NCBI GenBank assembly: GCA_009774345.1
Contig: VSNR01000003.1
Location: 1-56,963, forward strand
Length of the DNA stretch: 56,963 nucleotides
Direction of reading: 5' to 3'
DNA from: Lachnospiraceae bacterium
GTDB taxonomy: Bacteria; Bacillota; Clostridia; Lachnospirales; Lachnospiraceae
Below, piece by piece: positions 32,597 to 41,082 of the stretch (position 1 is the stretch's first letter; the number at the start of each line of letters is the position of its first letter). A program made the position numbers and the translations under genes. The notes beneath the pieces were generated by a model. That model was not told the origin of the DNA. It worked only from the letters and a program-made list of their open reading frames with translations, and did no database searches.

Positions 32597-33190
32597 ATGT
32601 TATACTATCTAGGAAAAGGAACCGAATTTAAAAAAGAAAATTGCAAAGAGTATAAGACTATAAAAAATGTGCTGATAGCAGCATCAAAAGATAAGAATCT
32701 TTGCGTATGGGACGAAACTGGAAAATTGATCGGCGAGTTGACTGATAATATATCAGAGGAGGCATTGACAACGAAGCTAGACGGCAGTGTCCCATATGAC
32801 GAAAACGACTATCAGGCAGGAACTGTTGATACGGCTACAGTTAAAAAAGTAATAGAGACACTCAAAGGAGCCACAGATGAGCAAAATGAGATAGGAACGA
32901 AGTGTACAACAGAGAGCGAAACATGCGAGGATGAGGCAAATACGGAGTCACAAAAAAATGAAATTATTATCCCGCAGGAAACAACGAAGGTGACAGTCGT
33001 TTGTGACGGTACACTCAATTTAAGACGTTCTGCGGACTGGGGGAACGGAAATATTTGTGGTCGCGCATCAAAGGGGCAGTCATACTATGTTAAAGCAATT
33101 CATACAGTACAGGGAAAGAAAATGGTGCAGACGATAGATGATATTTACCTGTCTGGACAGTTAGAGCATGTGAAATTTGAACAAATGTAA
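32597..33190 (+). CDS. phage protein with C-terminal SH3-like domain (197 aa)
   Basis: N-terminal part (MLYYLGKGTEFKKENCKEYK, LCVWDETGKLIGELTD) is unassigned. An acidic Ser/Thr/Glu linker covers about 90-125. The end has a bacterial SH3 signature (VVCDGTLNLRRSADWGNGNI, CGRASKGQSYYVKAI), which usually binds peptidoglycan. Coming straight after the endolysin, it may help lysis or act on the cell surface. Ribosome site AGGAGGG. Confidence 0.65.
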   Translation: MLYYLGKGTEFKKENCKEYKTIKNVLIAASKDKNLCVWDETGKLIGELTDNISEEALTTKLDGSVPYDENDYQAGTVDTATVKKVIETLKGATDEQNEIGTKCTTESETCEDEANTESQKNEIIIPQETTKVTVVCDGTLNLRRSADWGNGNICGRASKGQSYYVKAIHTVQGKKMVQTIDDIYLSGQLEHVKFEQM

Positions 33191-33264
33191 AGAAATTTCA
33201 TAGCTCCGATCTGTGTAGTGCGTTGCAGAATTGTTTAAATTATTTGCTCAAAGGCGTTTATATA

Positions 33265-33325
33265 TTAGTGTCTGCTAACACTAAAATTAAAGTATAGGTT
33301 ATACTATCGTAGGCATTGCCTACGA
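33265..33325. terminator. cluster of dyads after the lysis operon
   Basis: TTAGTGT...ACACTAA (33265-33284), AGTATA-GGT-TATACT (about 33291-33305) and TCGTAGGC-ATT-GCCTACGA (33307-33325) lie in a row. The last is an 8-bp perfect stem but is followed only by TTT, so it is a weak terminator; the others may be protein sites near the phage attachment end. The rest of 33,191-33,470 shows no gene. Confidence 0.4.
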
Positions 33326-33470
33326 TTTGCCAACTATGTACAAGTTGTGTTAAACTTTATTAAATGTTTGTGAGTCGTTGTCTGCGTTTTTGTATCATTT
33401 AGTTTGTTTTAATTCCTAGTGAAAAGTGGTCGTAAGTACTTTTAAGTATTGATATATTCATTAGTATCTA

Positions 33471-33563
33471 CAAACGGGGAATGTGGAGACGGTATGTTTA
33501 TTGTCCAAACTTCATTCAGACCAACATATGGAGATTGAGCTTCAGATGGACGAGCTTGATTGA
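33471..33563 (+). pseudogene. 3' end fragment of an rlmD-like 23S rRNA methyltransferase gene; probable attR
   Basis: About 30 codons read QTGNVETVCLLSKL ... MEIELQMDELD and stop, resembling the closing part of RlmD/RumA (xQTxHVETVxLL). No gene body precedes it: the sequence before 33,471 is A+T-rich and has stops. This is what integration into the 3' end of rlmD leaves, with the intact 5' part at the left end outside the window. Identification is by eye from a short stretch. Confidence 0.5.
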
Positions 33564-33605
33564 GCGGGTGAATTATAATTTGCCGAAATGCCCGCTAATT
33601 TTTTT
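33563..33605 (+). terminator. terminator of the truncated methyltransferase gene
   Basis: AGCGGG (33563-33568) pairs with CCCGCT (33591-33596), with an internal AATTATAATT dyad in the loop, followed by AA and seven T (33599-33605). Confidence 0.6.
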
Positions 33606-33764
33606 GAAGTAGAGATAAGAACAATTGAAAATATCAGATATCATGTTGCCGCAGGAAGAATAAGTAAAGAACTTCTCCATAAAATAATGACAGCTATTAT
33701 GGACGGTACCTATGAACTAAATAAAACGCTTAAAATTGAGATAATGAATGCTATTGCAGAGTAG
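33588..33764 (+). CDS. possible small protein or remnant (58 aa)
   Basis: An open frame MPANFFEVEIRTIENIRYHV then AAGRISKELLHKIMTAIMDG with a natural-looking helical composition. It starts inside the terminator hairpin and has no good ribosome site, so it may be the 3' remnant of a larger gene. It ends 24 bases before the SRAP start. Function unknown. Confidence 0.35.
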   Translation: MPANFFEVEIRTIENIRYHVAAGRISKELLHKIMTAIMDGTYELNKTLKIEIMNAIAE

Positions 33765-33788
33765 TAAATCATAGAAAGGAGAACGACT

Positions 33789-34391
33789 GTGTGCGGCAGA
33801 TATCATGTAGATGAGGAAACGGCAAAACAGATTGAAAAGATTATCCATCTGACGGATGAGAATGTAAGGAAAAGAGCTTCCATAAATTTTCAGATGCAGG
33901 CAAGAGATCTCCACCCGACAGAAACAGCGCCAGTTTTGACGGCATCAGATACAGGGCTGGAATGCAGCCTGAAGCGGTGGGGACTTCCGGGTTTTCAGGG
34001 GAAACAAGTCCTGTTTAATGCCAGAAGTGAATCCGTATTGGAGAAAAAATCTTTCAGGGAAGGCATGGAACACAGGCGTATCGTGATACCAGCGGCATGG
34101 TTCTATGAATGGAACCGCAATAAGGAAAAGAATATTTTTTACCGAAAAGGAGAGCCAGTACTCTTTATGGCAGGAATCTATAATCATTATGAAGCAGGAG
34201 ACTGTTTCACAATCCTGACGACACAGGCGAATGCTTCCGTGAAACCCATACATGACCGAATGCCGCTTGTACTGGAAGAGAACGATATTATTCCATGGAT
34301 ATTTGACAGGCAGAAAGCTGTAGAATTTCTTCGGAAAGTACCATGCCTGTTGGATAGGAAGGCAGAGTATGAACAGATGAGTCTGCTGTGA
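33789..34391 (+). CDS. SOS response-associated peptidase (SRAP, YedK/HMCES family)
   Basis: 200 residues from a GTG with AAAGGAG upstream. Catalytic features are all present: Cys2 exposed after Met removal (MCGRYH), FNARSES with Asn77, AWFYEWNR with Glu107, and KPIHDRMP with His155. The family forms a thiazolidine crosslink with abasic sites in single-stranded DNA and protects them during replication. It lies next to the prophage attachment region, and a broken second copy lies 1.1 kb away. Confidence 0.93.
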   Translation: MCGRYHVDEETAKQIEKIIHLTDENVRKRASINFQMQARDLHPTETAPVLTASDTGLECSLKRWGLPGFQGKQVLFNARSESVLEKKSFREGMEHRRIVIPAAWFYEWNRNKEKNIFYRKGEPVLFMAGIYNHYEAGDCFTILTTQANASVKPIHDRMPLVLEENDIIPWIFDRQKAVEFLRKVPCLLDRKAEYEQMSLL

Positions 34392-34413
34392 TGGGGCAAA
34401 CGGTGATGCATGT

Positions 34414-34797
34414 TTGTCAGAAACAAAATTGAAGCAAGTGAAGAAGTTGGTACAAAAAACTGGGCTTCCAAAACATGGTGAACTGTACGAACTGCATCGC
34501 TTGTTGGGTGCGTTGCTGTCACAGGATCTTACTATTGATCAAAAATTAGATATAATTGGTAATGAATACGATATTCCTATTGAGGATAACCTGAGAAAGG
34601 ATGTGAGTGATATGTGTAACTTGAGTCAGGGAATTGAGGATAAGGGCATTGCAATTGGTGAGGCAAAAACAGAGACAAGAATCATTATTAATATGTATAA
34701 TAAGGGATTCACGGAAGAACAAATCGCAGCAGTCACAGATAAGGATATAAAAGATGTGAAAGCGATTATTGCAGGAAAAGGACTTGTATTTTCTTAG
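34414..34797 (+). pseudogene. C-terminal remnant of an Rpn family nuclease/transposase-like gene
   Basis: 127 codons from a TTG without ribosome site. The end (GIAIGEAKTETRIIINMYNKGF then TEEQIAAVTDKDIKDVKAII) is typical of the C-terminus of Rpn (PD-(D/E)XK, YhgA-like) proteins of this bacterial group. The N-terminal nuclease core is missing, so it is almost surely a 5'-truncated gene. Only 20 bases separate it from the SRAP stop. Confidence 0.6.
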
Positions 34798-34840
34798 ATT
34801 TTCCAGAAAAGAAATATATTAAAGAGTAAATGGTTCAAAT

Positions 34841-34874
34841 AAAGCCTCCAAGTTTCAAAAGATTTGGAGGCTTT
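34841..34874. terminator. strong hairpin, probably bidirectional terminator
   Basis: AAAGCCTCCAA and TTGGAGGCTTT form an 11-bp perfect stem, with A/T-rich ends on both sides. It closes the SRAP/Rpn-remnant transcript. Confidence 0.65.
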
Positions 34875-34921
34875 ATGCTGTCCGTTTTGCTAAAATAACT
34901 ATCATAGAAAGGAGAACGACT

Positions 34922-35078
34922 GTGTGCGGCAGATATCATGTAGATGAGGAAACGGCAAAAGAGATTGAAAAGATTATCCATCTGACGGATGAGAATGTAA
35001 GGAAAAGAGCTTCCATCAATTTTCAGATGCAGGTAAGTGAATCCGTATTGGAGAGAAAATCTTTCAGGGAAGGCATGG
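34922..35078 (+). pseudogene. broken second copy of the SRAP gene start
   Basis: From 34,901 the sequence repeats the region before and at the start of the intact SRAP gene (33,769 onward), including the ribosome site and GTG, with very few changes. After the codons for INFQMQ it jumps over about 125 bases to the part coding SESVLE-KSFREGM and then stops matching at about 35,078. The deletion and truncation make it non-functional. Confidence 0.85.
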
Positions 35079-35079
35079 T

Positions 35080-35208
35080 GTTGATTATCTCCGTTGCATA
35101 AGAAAGCTGCTGCTGAATAATTATCCCAATGTCACAGAGGAAAACCAAACAATCAGACTGCACGGGTATCAGGTTCTGGTACTGGAGATGTGTATGCAGA
35201 GTGAGTAA
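35080..35208 (+). pseudogene. unidentified 3' gene fragment
   Basis: A frame fused directly after the SRAP fragment reads VDYLRCIRKLLLNNYPNVTE then ENQTIRLHGYQVLVLEMCMQ and stops. It has no start of its own. It looks like a real C-terminus of another gene joined by deletion. I do not recognise the family. Confidence 0.4.
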
Positions 35209-35241
35209 AATGGGTTGGCGAAGTATGTATTGAAAACAGTG

Positions 35242-35283
35242 TTAAAATATGTTAAGCTATAAATAATATATGACAAACGTTTG
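35242..35283 (+). promoter_or_regulatory. alpha-galactosidase promoter with LacI-type operator
   Basis: TTAAAA (about 35242) and TAATAT (about 35265) are at a usable spacing. CAAACGTTTG (35274-35283) is a 10-bp palindrome of LacI-family operator type, within nearly symmetric ATATATGA / ATATATG flanks, placed at the expected transcription start. The regulator is likely the LacI-family gene downstream. Confidence 0.6.
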
Positions 35284-35333
35284 ATATATGCTGGTGAATA
35301 TTGCATGATAAACTAGGAATGGAGGATAGTAAA

Positions 35334-37526
35334 ATGAGTATTGTTTATGATGAAGCGCAACGACTGTTTACACTGCATACTGAGCAGTCCACCTATCAGA
35401 TGAAAGTGGATGCATTTGGATTTCTGCTGCACCTGTATTATGGACGCAGGACAGCGGGAAACATGGATTATTTGCTCACGTATGCAGATAGAGGATTTTC
35501 GGGAAATCCGTATGATGCAGGGATAGACCGCACGTATTCTATGGACGCTTTGCCGCAGGAGCTGCCCTGTCACGGAACGGGGGATTACAGAAGTCCGGCA
35601 ATCGCCGTCAAAAATGCTGATGGTTCCTACGGGTGTGATTTTCGCTATCATGGGTATAAAATTTCAAAAGGAAAGTATGGCATAGAGGGGCTGCCCGCCG
35701 TTTACGCGGAGGAGGACGAGGCGGAGACGCTCGAAATATACATGGAGGATTCCGTAAGCCACATACAGGTGACGCTCTTGTACGGTGTGCTGCCGGCGTA
35801 TGATGTGATCACGAGAAGTGCGCGTATCAAGAATGCAGGGACGGAAAAAGTATACTTGAAAAAAGCGCAGGCGGTATGTCTTGACTGGGTCTGCGGAGAG
35901 TATGACCTGATCAGCTTTTACGGCCGTCATGCGATGGAGCGCAGTATGCAGAGAACGCCGGTATCTCATGGCGCCCATGTCATCGGCAGCCGCAGGGGAA
36001 CTTCCAGCCATCAGTATAATCCGATGATGATACTGGCGGAGAAGGAGGCAACGGAGGACGCAGGAAGCTGCTATGCCATGTCGTTTGTGTACAGCGGGAG
36101 TTTCAAGGGAGAGGTGGAAAGGGACCAGTACAACCAGACACGTGCGCTTTTAGGACTCTCAGATGAGCTGTTCTCCTATCCGCTTGCGGCAGGCGGGGTA
36201 TTTCGCGTGCCCGAGGTCGTGATGACATACAGCAGTGCGGGAATTGCAAAGTTGTCGCAGAATCTGCACAGATGCTTTCGCATGAGGCTGTGCCGGGGAA
36301 AGTACAGAGACTGTGTGCGGCCGGTTTTGCTGAATAGCTGGGAGGCGTCGTATTTTGATTTCAATGGGGAATCCATCGCAAAGCTGGCTGAGCAGGCGGC
36401 TGAGCTTGGGATAGAAATGCTGGTTCTGGACGACGGCTGGTTCGGAAAGCGCGACGATGACAACAGCGGGCTTGGGGACTGGTATGTCAACGAGGATAAA
36501 CTAGGGGAACCACTGGGCGCCCTGATTGGGAAAATCAATGCAGCCGGATTGAAGTTCGGCATCTGGTTTGAACCGGAGGCTGTCAGTGAGGACAGTGAAC
36601 TGTTCCGGGCGCACCCCGACTGGGCACTCACGATTCCGGGACGCCGGCCGGTGCGGTCAAGGAACCAGCTAGTGCTCGACCTCTCCAGAAAAGAGGTTGT
36701 CGATTATCTGTTTGAAGCGATGTGCGGCGTGCTGGAGCAGGGTAATATCGAGTATGTGAAGTGGGATATGAACCGCAGTCTGGCGGATTGTTTTTCGCTG
36801 TCAGCAGATGATCAGGGACGGGTACTGTATGATTATGTGATAGGGCTTTATGATTTGCTCGAAAGGCTGCTTCGGCGCTATCCGAATATTCTTTTTGAGG
36901 GCTGTAGCGGCGGAGGCGGCCGTTTTGATGCGGGAATGCTCTATTACACGCCCCAGATCTGGTGTAGTGACAACAGCGATGCGAGAGACAGGCTCGATAT
37001 CCAGTATGGCACCTCCTTTGGCTATCCTGTTTCCGCAGTCGGTTCTCACGTGTCTGCTGTGCCGAACCATCAAAACGGGCGTGTGACACCGCTGCGTACC
37101 CGCGCGGTCACTGCGATGGCGGGGACGTTTGGATATGAGCTGGACCCCCAAAAGCTTTCAGCGGAAGAGAAGCAGGAAATCAAAAACCAGATCAAGGAAT
37201 ACAAAAAGTATGCACCGCTCATACAAAACGGATTATATTATCGTCTGACCAATCCTTTTTCACAGGAAGTATGCGCATGGGAGATGGTGTCCGAAGATTT
37301 GTCGGAGTTTTTGGTCAGTGCAGTGATGCTGGAGGTCCACGGAAATATGACAGTTCAGTATATTCGGCTGAAAGGGCTTGAGAGAAACTGTCTGTATCAG
37401 GAGGAGGAAAGCGGGAAGGTTTATGCTTCGGATGCACTGATGGAGACGGGGATACCGCTGCCTGTTGAGATGGGGCAGTATCAGGCATATCAAATGTATT
37501 TTCATAAAATAAATAGTTCGTTGTAA
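35334..37526 (+). CDS. alpha-galactosidase, GH36
   Basis: 730 residues, the normal size of intracellular bacterial GH36 enzymes. An N-terminal beta-sandwich runs to about residue 320. The catalytic barrel has EMLVLDDGWFGKRDDD (about 363), FGIWFEPEAVSEDSEL (about 403), VKWDMNRSLADCF (about 478, nucleophile Asp) and IWCSDNSDARDR (about 544, acid/base Asp). No signal peptide. It removes terminal alpha-galactose from raffinose-type sugars, giving galactose and sucrose; the latter suits the GH32 enzyme of the same locus. GGAGG precedes ATG 35334. Confidence 0.95.
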   Translation: MSIVYDEAQRLFTLHTEQSTYQMKVDAFGFLLHLYYGRRTAGNMDYLLTYADRGFSGNPYDAGIDRTYSMDALPQELPCHGTGDYRSPAIAVKNADGSYGCDFRYHGYKISKGKYGIEGLPAVYAEEDEAETLEIYMEDSVSHIQVTLLYGVLPAYDVITRSARIKNAGTEKVYLKKAQAVCLDWVCGEYDLISFYGRHAMERSMQRTPVSHGAHVIGSRRGTSSHQYNPMMILAEKEATEDAGSCYAMSFVYSGSFKGEVERDQYNQTRALLGLSDELFSYPLAAGGVFRVPEVVMTYSSAGIAKLSQNLHRCFRMRLCRGKYRDCVRPVLLNSWEASYFDFNGESIAKLAEQAAELGIEMLVLDDGWFGKRDDDNSGLGDWYVNEDKLGEPLGALIGKINAAGLKFGIWFEPEAVSEDSELFRAHPDWALTIPGRRPVRSRNQLVLDLSRKEVVDYLFEAMCGVLEQGNIEYVKWDMNRSLADCFSLSADDQGRVLYDYVIGLYDLLERLLRRYPNILFEGCSGGGGRFDAGMLYYTPQIWCSDNSDARDRLDIQYGTSFGYPVSAVGSHVSAVPNHQNGRVTPLRTRAVTAMAGTFGYELDPQKLSAEEKQEIKNQIKEYKKYAPLIQNGLYYRLTNPFSQEVCAWEMVSEDLSEFLVSAVMLEVHGNMTVQYIRLKGLERNCLYQEEESGKVYASDALMETGIPLPVEMGQYQAYQMYFHKINSSL

Positions 37527-37559
37527 TAAGACAGTGTACGATAGAAATGGGGAATGAAA

Positions 37560-38537
37560 GTGGTAACTTTAAAGGAGGTAGCAAAAGAGGCTGGACTGAC
37601 GGTGGGGACCGTGTCGAGGGTGCTGAATAACAGGGGATACATCAGTGAGGACGCGCGGAAAAAAGTATACAGCGCGATGAAAAAATTGAATTATTATCCA
37701 AATGAGGTGGCGCGCTCACTACAGGGAAAGAATACAAATACAATCGGGTTGATTGTGCCGCATATAAGACATCCGTATTTTGCGGAGATGATCAGCAATA
37801 TAGAGAATCAGGCATACAAGAGAGGGTACCACATTCTGCTGTGCAATTCGCAGAGCATCGAGGAAAAGGAGCGGGAATATATTGATATCTGCACGGGGAA
37901 CCGGGTGGCAGGGATCATTCTGTGCAGCGGTACAGTGTCGGTTGAACTGTTTGACGGGATTCATGTTCCGGTGATCACAATGGAGCGTTTTCTTGATAAT
38001 GGGACGGCAGCAGTGGAGTGTGACAACCGGCAGGGGGGCGCACTGGCTGCCCAAAAACTGATCTCCTGTGGGTGCAGGCATCTGATTCATGTGGGCAATA
38101 TCAATGATCTGTCTATGCCGGCAGACCAGCGTACAGAAGGGTTTCGGGAAGTTTGTGAAAAGCAGGGAATTGCCTTTGCGGAGGTGTTTACGGAGGAAAC
38201 GCAGTATAACAGTATGAATTATGGTGCGATGATCGAGAGGGCGTTGCTGGAGCACCCGGAGACGGACGGGCTGTTTGTGAACAGTGATGTGATTGCTGCC
38301 CATGCTCTTCAGATTTGCCGCAAGCTTGGGATACAAATACCGGCGCAGATGAAAATTATCGGTTTTGATGATGTCAATGTTGCGGCGCTGACGACGCCTC
38401 AGCTGACAACTGTTCACCAGCCGGTGCGGGAAATGGCGGAAATTGCCGTCAGCCTGCTCTGCGATGCCGTCAGCGGGAAGGTGGTGCCGAGACGGACAGT
38501 GCTTCCCGTATATCTGGTAGAGCGGGAGACGACATGA
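37560..38537 (+). CDS. LacI-family transcriptional regulator
   Basis: 325 residues. The LacI helix-turn-helix is TLKEVAKEAGLTVGTVSRVL (residues 3-22), then the hinge NEVARSLQGKNTNTIGLIVP, and a periplasmic-binding-protein-like sensor domain (about 60-325, with GFDDVNVAALTTPQLTTVHQP). It probably represses the sugar genes until a sugar ligand binds. The GTG at 37560 is six bases from GGGGA; an ATG two codons upstream abuts that site. It lies between the alpha-galactosidase and transporter genes. Confidence 0.92.
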   Translation: MVTLKEVAKEAGLTVGTVSRVLNNRGYISEDARKKVYSAMKKLNYYPNEVARSLQGKNTNTIGLIVPHIRHPYFAEMISNIENQAYKRGYHILLCNSQSIEEKEREYIDICTGNRVAGIILCSGTVSVELFDGIHVPVITMERFLDNGTAAVECDNRQGGALAAQKLISCGCRHLIHVGNINDLSMPADQRTEGFREVCEKQGIAFAEVFTEETQYNSMNYGAMIERALLEHPETDGLFVNSDVIAAHALQICRKLGIQIPAQMKIIGFDDVNVAALTTPQLTTVHQPVREMAEIAVSLLCDAVSGKVVPRRTVLPVYLVERETT

Positions 38538-38552
38538 TCATATGATCAGACG

Positions 38553-38579
38553 AAAAGCGGTGAAAGCCACCGCTTTTTT
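38553..38579 (+). terminator. rho-independent terminator after the LacI-type gene
   Basis: AAAAGCGGTG and CACCGCTTTT form a 10-bp perfect stem around five bases, then T. It separates the regulator from the transporter operon. Confidence 0.9.
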
Positions 38580-38746
38580 GATGCACAGACCATACCAGAG
38601 AAGGTAAGATGTCAGGAAAATGTGTCAAAGGATTAACATGATATAAACGGGCTAAAGTGCATAGATTATAGTCGAAATAGACAAAAAACAAGCCCAAATG
38701 ACCGTGATAATCAGTCGGATTTGTGTTAAAACGCCGAAAAATATGT

Positions 38747-38782
38747 TAAACGATTGACACAATGCCGAAGGAATGTTATGAT
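38747..38782 (+). promoter_or_regulatory. transporter promoter with overlapping LacI-type operator
   Basis: TTGACA (38754-38759), 17 bases, TATGAT (38777-38782). TAAACGATTG (38747-38756) overlaps the -35 and matches the operator before the alpha-galactosidase gene (CAAACGTTTG) at 8 of 10 positions. The leader to the first gene is about 50 bases. Confidence 0.7.
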
Positions 38783-38837
38783 CAGTTTATCAACAGGACA
38801 GAAACGAACAAAATTTAAAATCAGGAGGAAATGTACA

Positions 38838-40139
38838 ATGAAAAAGAAATTACTTGCAGTGTCACTTGTTGCAGCGATGACGTTATCTCTCACAGCTTGC
38901 GGCGGAAACGGCGGCGGAGGCGGCGGAGATACATCTGCCGGGGCGAATGCGGCTGATGGCAAGGTTGCCATCACCATTTTTAACTCTAAGATTGAAGTGC
39001 AGGAACAATTTGAGGAGATGGCGAAGGAATACAGCGCTTCAAAGGGCGTGGACGTGGAAGTTTATTACTCAAATGATACAGTAGCTGCACATATGGCGAC
39101 AAGGTATTCTTCCAATGACCCATACACACTGTCTATGGTAGATGCAAAGGATATCTACTCTCTTGCAAAGGAGCACGCGGTGGACCTGACCGGCGAGGAG
39201 TGGATCGATAAGACCGACTATGAGATTTCTGTGGACGGCAAGGTGGTAGGCTTCCCTGTGTGTATTGAAGCAAGAGGTTTGATCTATAATGCGGACGCAG
39301 TAAAAACAGTAACAGGCAAAGATTTCAACCCAGACGAGTACAAGACGCTGGACGCATTTCAGGGACTGCTTGAGGAGCTGGTTGCCGGCGGCATGGCAGC
39401 GCCGACAGGTGTCATGAAGGAGGACTGGTCGCTGGGCGGACATTATCTTGCAGAGGTGTACGAGGAGCAGCCGGATGTAAACGGCTTTGTCAGCTCGCTG
39501 TATGCAGGTTCAGCAGATTTGGCGAACAATGCAAAGTGGAACTCTATGATGGATACCTTTGACACCCTTCTGAAATACAATTATGCGGCAAATTCTCCAA
39601 TTGCAGCAGAGCGGGAGATTTCTGAGCAAAAACTTGCAGAGGGCGAGATCGCATTTATGTTTGGCGGCAACTGGGACTGGTCGATGATCAATGCCTATGA
39701 TTATACAGAAAATATGGGCATGATGCCGCTTCCGCAGAATACGGACGACGGTTCCAACGAGAAGCTTGTCGGCGGCGGTTCCAAGTACATGTTCATTGAT
39801 TCCTCCGACAATACTTCCGACGCGCAGCGCGAGGCGGCAAAGGATTTCCTCAACTGGCTTGTACTTGAGGAGGAGGGAAATAAGTTCCTGACTGAGAAGT
39901 GCGCGCTTGTTCCGGCGTACAGCAATATCAGCGCAGATTCACTCGATCCACTGTCCAAATCCGTAAAGAAATATGCAGATGAAGGCAAGCTGATCGGCAA
40001 CTATGATTATCTGCCGGACGACCATTTTTCACGCTGCGGCGCTTCTATCCAGAAATACATGGCAGGGCAGACAGACCGCGCAGGTCTTGCGGCGGAGATA
40101 GAGAGCTACTGGTCCTCGACGACACCGGTAGCACAATAA
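38838..40139 (+). CDS. ABC transporter sugar-binding lipoprotein
   Basis: 433 residues. Lipoprotein signal peptide MKKKLLAVSLVAAMTLSLTACG with lipobox LTAC, then a Gly-rich linker. The body is a family-1 extracellular solute-binding protein (VAITIFNSKIEVQEQFEEMA, GKVVGFPVCIEARGLIYNAD, GEIAFMFGGNWDW, KEAAKDFLNWLV-like segment). It captures an oligosaccharide, probably raffinose/sucrose type judging from the neighbours. AGGAGG precedes ATG 38838. Confidence 0.92.
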   Translation: MKKKLLAVSLVAAMTLSLTACGGNGGGGGGDTSAGANAADGKVAITIFNSKIEVQEQFEEMAKEYSASKGVDVEVYYSNDTVAAHMATRYSSNDPYTLSMVDAKDIYSLAKEHAVDLTGEEWIDKTDYEISVDGKVVGFPVCIEARGLIYNADAVKTVTGKDFNPDEYKTLDAFQGLLEELVAGGMAAPTGVMKEDWSLGGHYLAEVYEEQPDVNGFVSSLYAGSADLANNAKWNSMMDTFDTLLKYNYAANSPIAAEREISEQKLAEGEIAFMFGGNWDWSMINAYDYTENMGMMPLPQNTDDGSNEKLVGGGSKYMFIDSSDNTSDAQREAAKDFLNWLVLEEEGNKFLTEKCALVPAYSNISADSLDPLSKSVKKYADEGKLIGNYDYLPDDHFSRCGASIQKYMAGQTDRAGLAAEIESYWSSTTPVAQ

Positions 40140-40149
40140 GCAGATTGCT

Positions 40150-40180
40150 TCTGGCGCCGCTAAGTACAGGCGGCGCCAGA
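40150..40180 (+). terminator. GC-rich intergenic hairpin without T run
   Basis: TCTGGCGCCGC and GCGGCGCCAGA form an 11-bp perfect stem with a 9-base loop and no T tract. It is more likely an mRNA-stabilising or attenuating element that raises binding-protein level over permeases, as known from malE-malF type operons. Confidence 0.6.
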
Positions 40181-40200
40181 GTGAAAAGGGGGTTAAGCTT

Positions 40201-41082
40201 ATGAATACAAATTCCATGTCCTATAAGTGCAAAAACTTTCTCATGTTTGCCGGTGTGACAACCATTATCTTTGCAGCGGTGGTCATCATACCGTTTCTCT
40301 ATGGTCTGTACCTGACCTTTACAAGCTGGGATGGTGTCTCTGCAAATAAGCCGTTTGTCGGCATAGCGAACTATCTGTCAACCTTTTCAGATGCTGCCTA
40401 CTGGCAGGCGCTTGGAAGAACCCTGATTTATTCACTGATTGCAGTGGTTCTGGTCAATGTGGTGGCATTTACACTGGCATTTTTAGTGACCAGCGGTGTG
40501 AAGGGGCAGAACTTCTTCCGGGCAGGATTTTTCATACCAAACCTGATTGGCGGTATCGTGCTTGGATATATCTGGAAGTTTGTGTTTAACCGTGCGTTTG
40601 TGGCGATTGGAAACGCACTTTCAATAGATGCAATGTCTACTTCATGGCTGGCTACCACAAACGGGGCAATGTTCTGTCTGATCATCGTGTCGGTGTGGCA
40701 GTATGCAGGGTATATGATGCTGATCTATGTGGCAGGATTTATGAGTGTGTCGGAAGATGTGCTTGAAGCGGCAAGGATTGACGGCTGTACCAATTTACAA
40801 TCAATTGTACATATCTCTGTACCGCTTATGGTATCATCTTTTGTACAATGTCTGTTCCTGACAGTGACAAGATGCTTTATGGTGTACGATGTCAACCTGT
40901 CACTGACAAACGGAGAACCGTTCAACAGTTCTGTGATGGCGGCAATGCATGTGTACAATCAGGCATTTACATATAAAAATTATGGTACAGGTCAGGCAGA
41001 GGCGTTGATATTGTTTATTGTCTGTGCAGTTGTAGGCGTACTTCAGGTATACATTGGTAAGAAAGCGGAGGTGTCAGCGTAA
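40201..41082 (+). CDS. ABC sugar permease, MalF-like (CUT1)
   Basis: 293 residues with six hydrophobic segments, first at about 14-38 (FLMFAGVTTIIFAAVVIIPF). The EAA loop that contacts the ATPase reads EAARIDGCTNLQSIVHISVP (about 195-214). Its stop overlaps the next start by one base. AAAAGGGGG lies upstream. It forms the membrane channel with the next gene's product. Confidence 0.92.
   Translation: MNTNSMSYKCKNFLMFAGVTTIIFAAVVIIPFLYGLYLTFTSWDGVSANKPFVGIANYLSTFSDAAYWQALGRTLIYSLIAVVLVNVVAFTLAFLVTSGVKGQNFFRAGFFIPNLIGGIVLGYIWKFVFNRAFVAIGNALSIDAMSTSWLATTNGAMFCLIIVSVWQYAGYMMLIYVAGFMSVSEDVLEAARIDGCTNLQSIVHISVPLMVSSFVQCLFLTVTRCFMVYDVNLSLTNGEPFNSSVMAAMHVYNQAFTYKNYGTGQAEALILFIVCAVVGVLQVYIGKKAEVSA

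Noticed and set aside
30988..33190. Toxin secretion cassette instead of phage lysis genes
   Set aside because: The holin family is sometimes called toxin-secretion holin, but the GH25 endolysin and complete head-tail genes show a normal phage lysis module.
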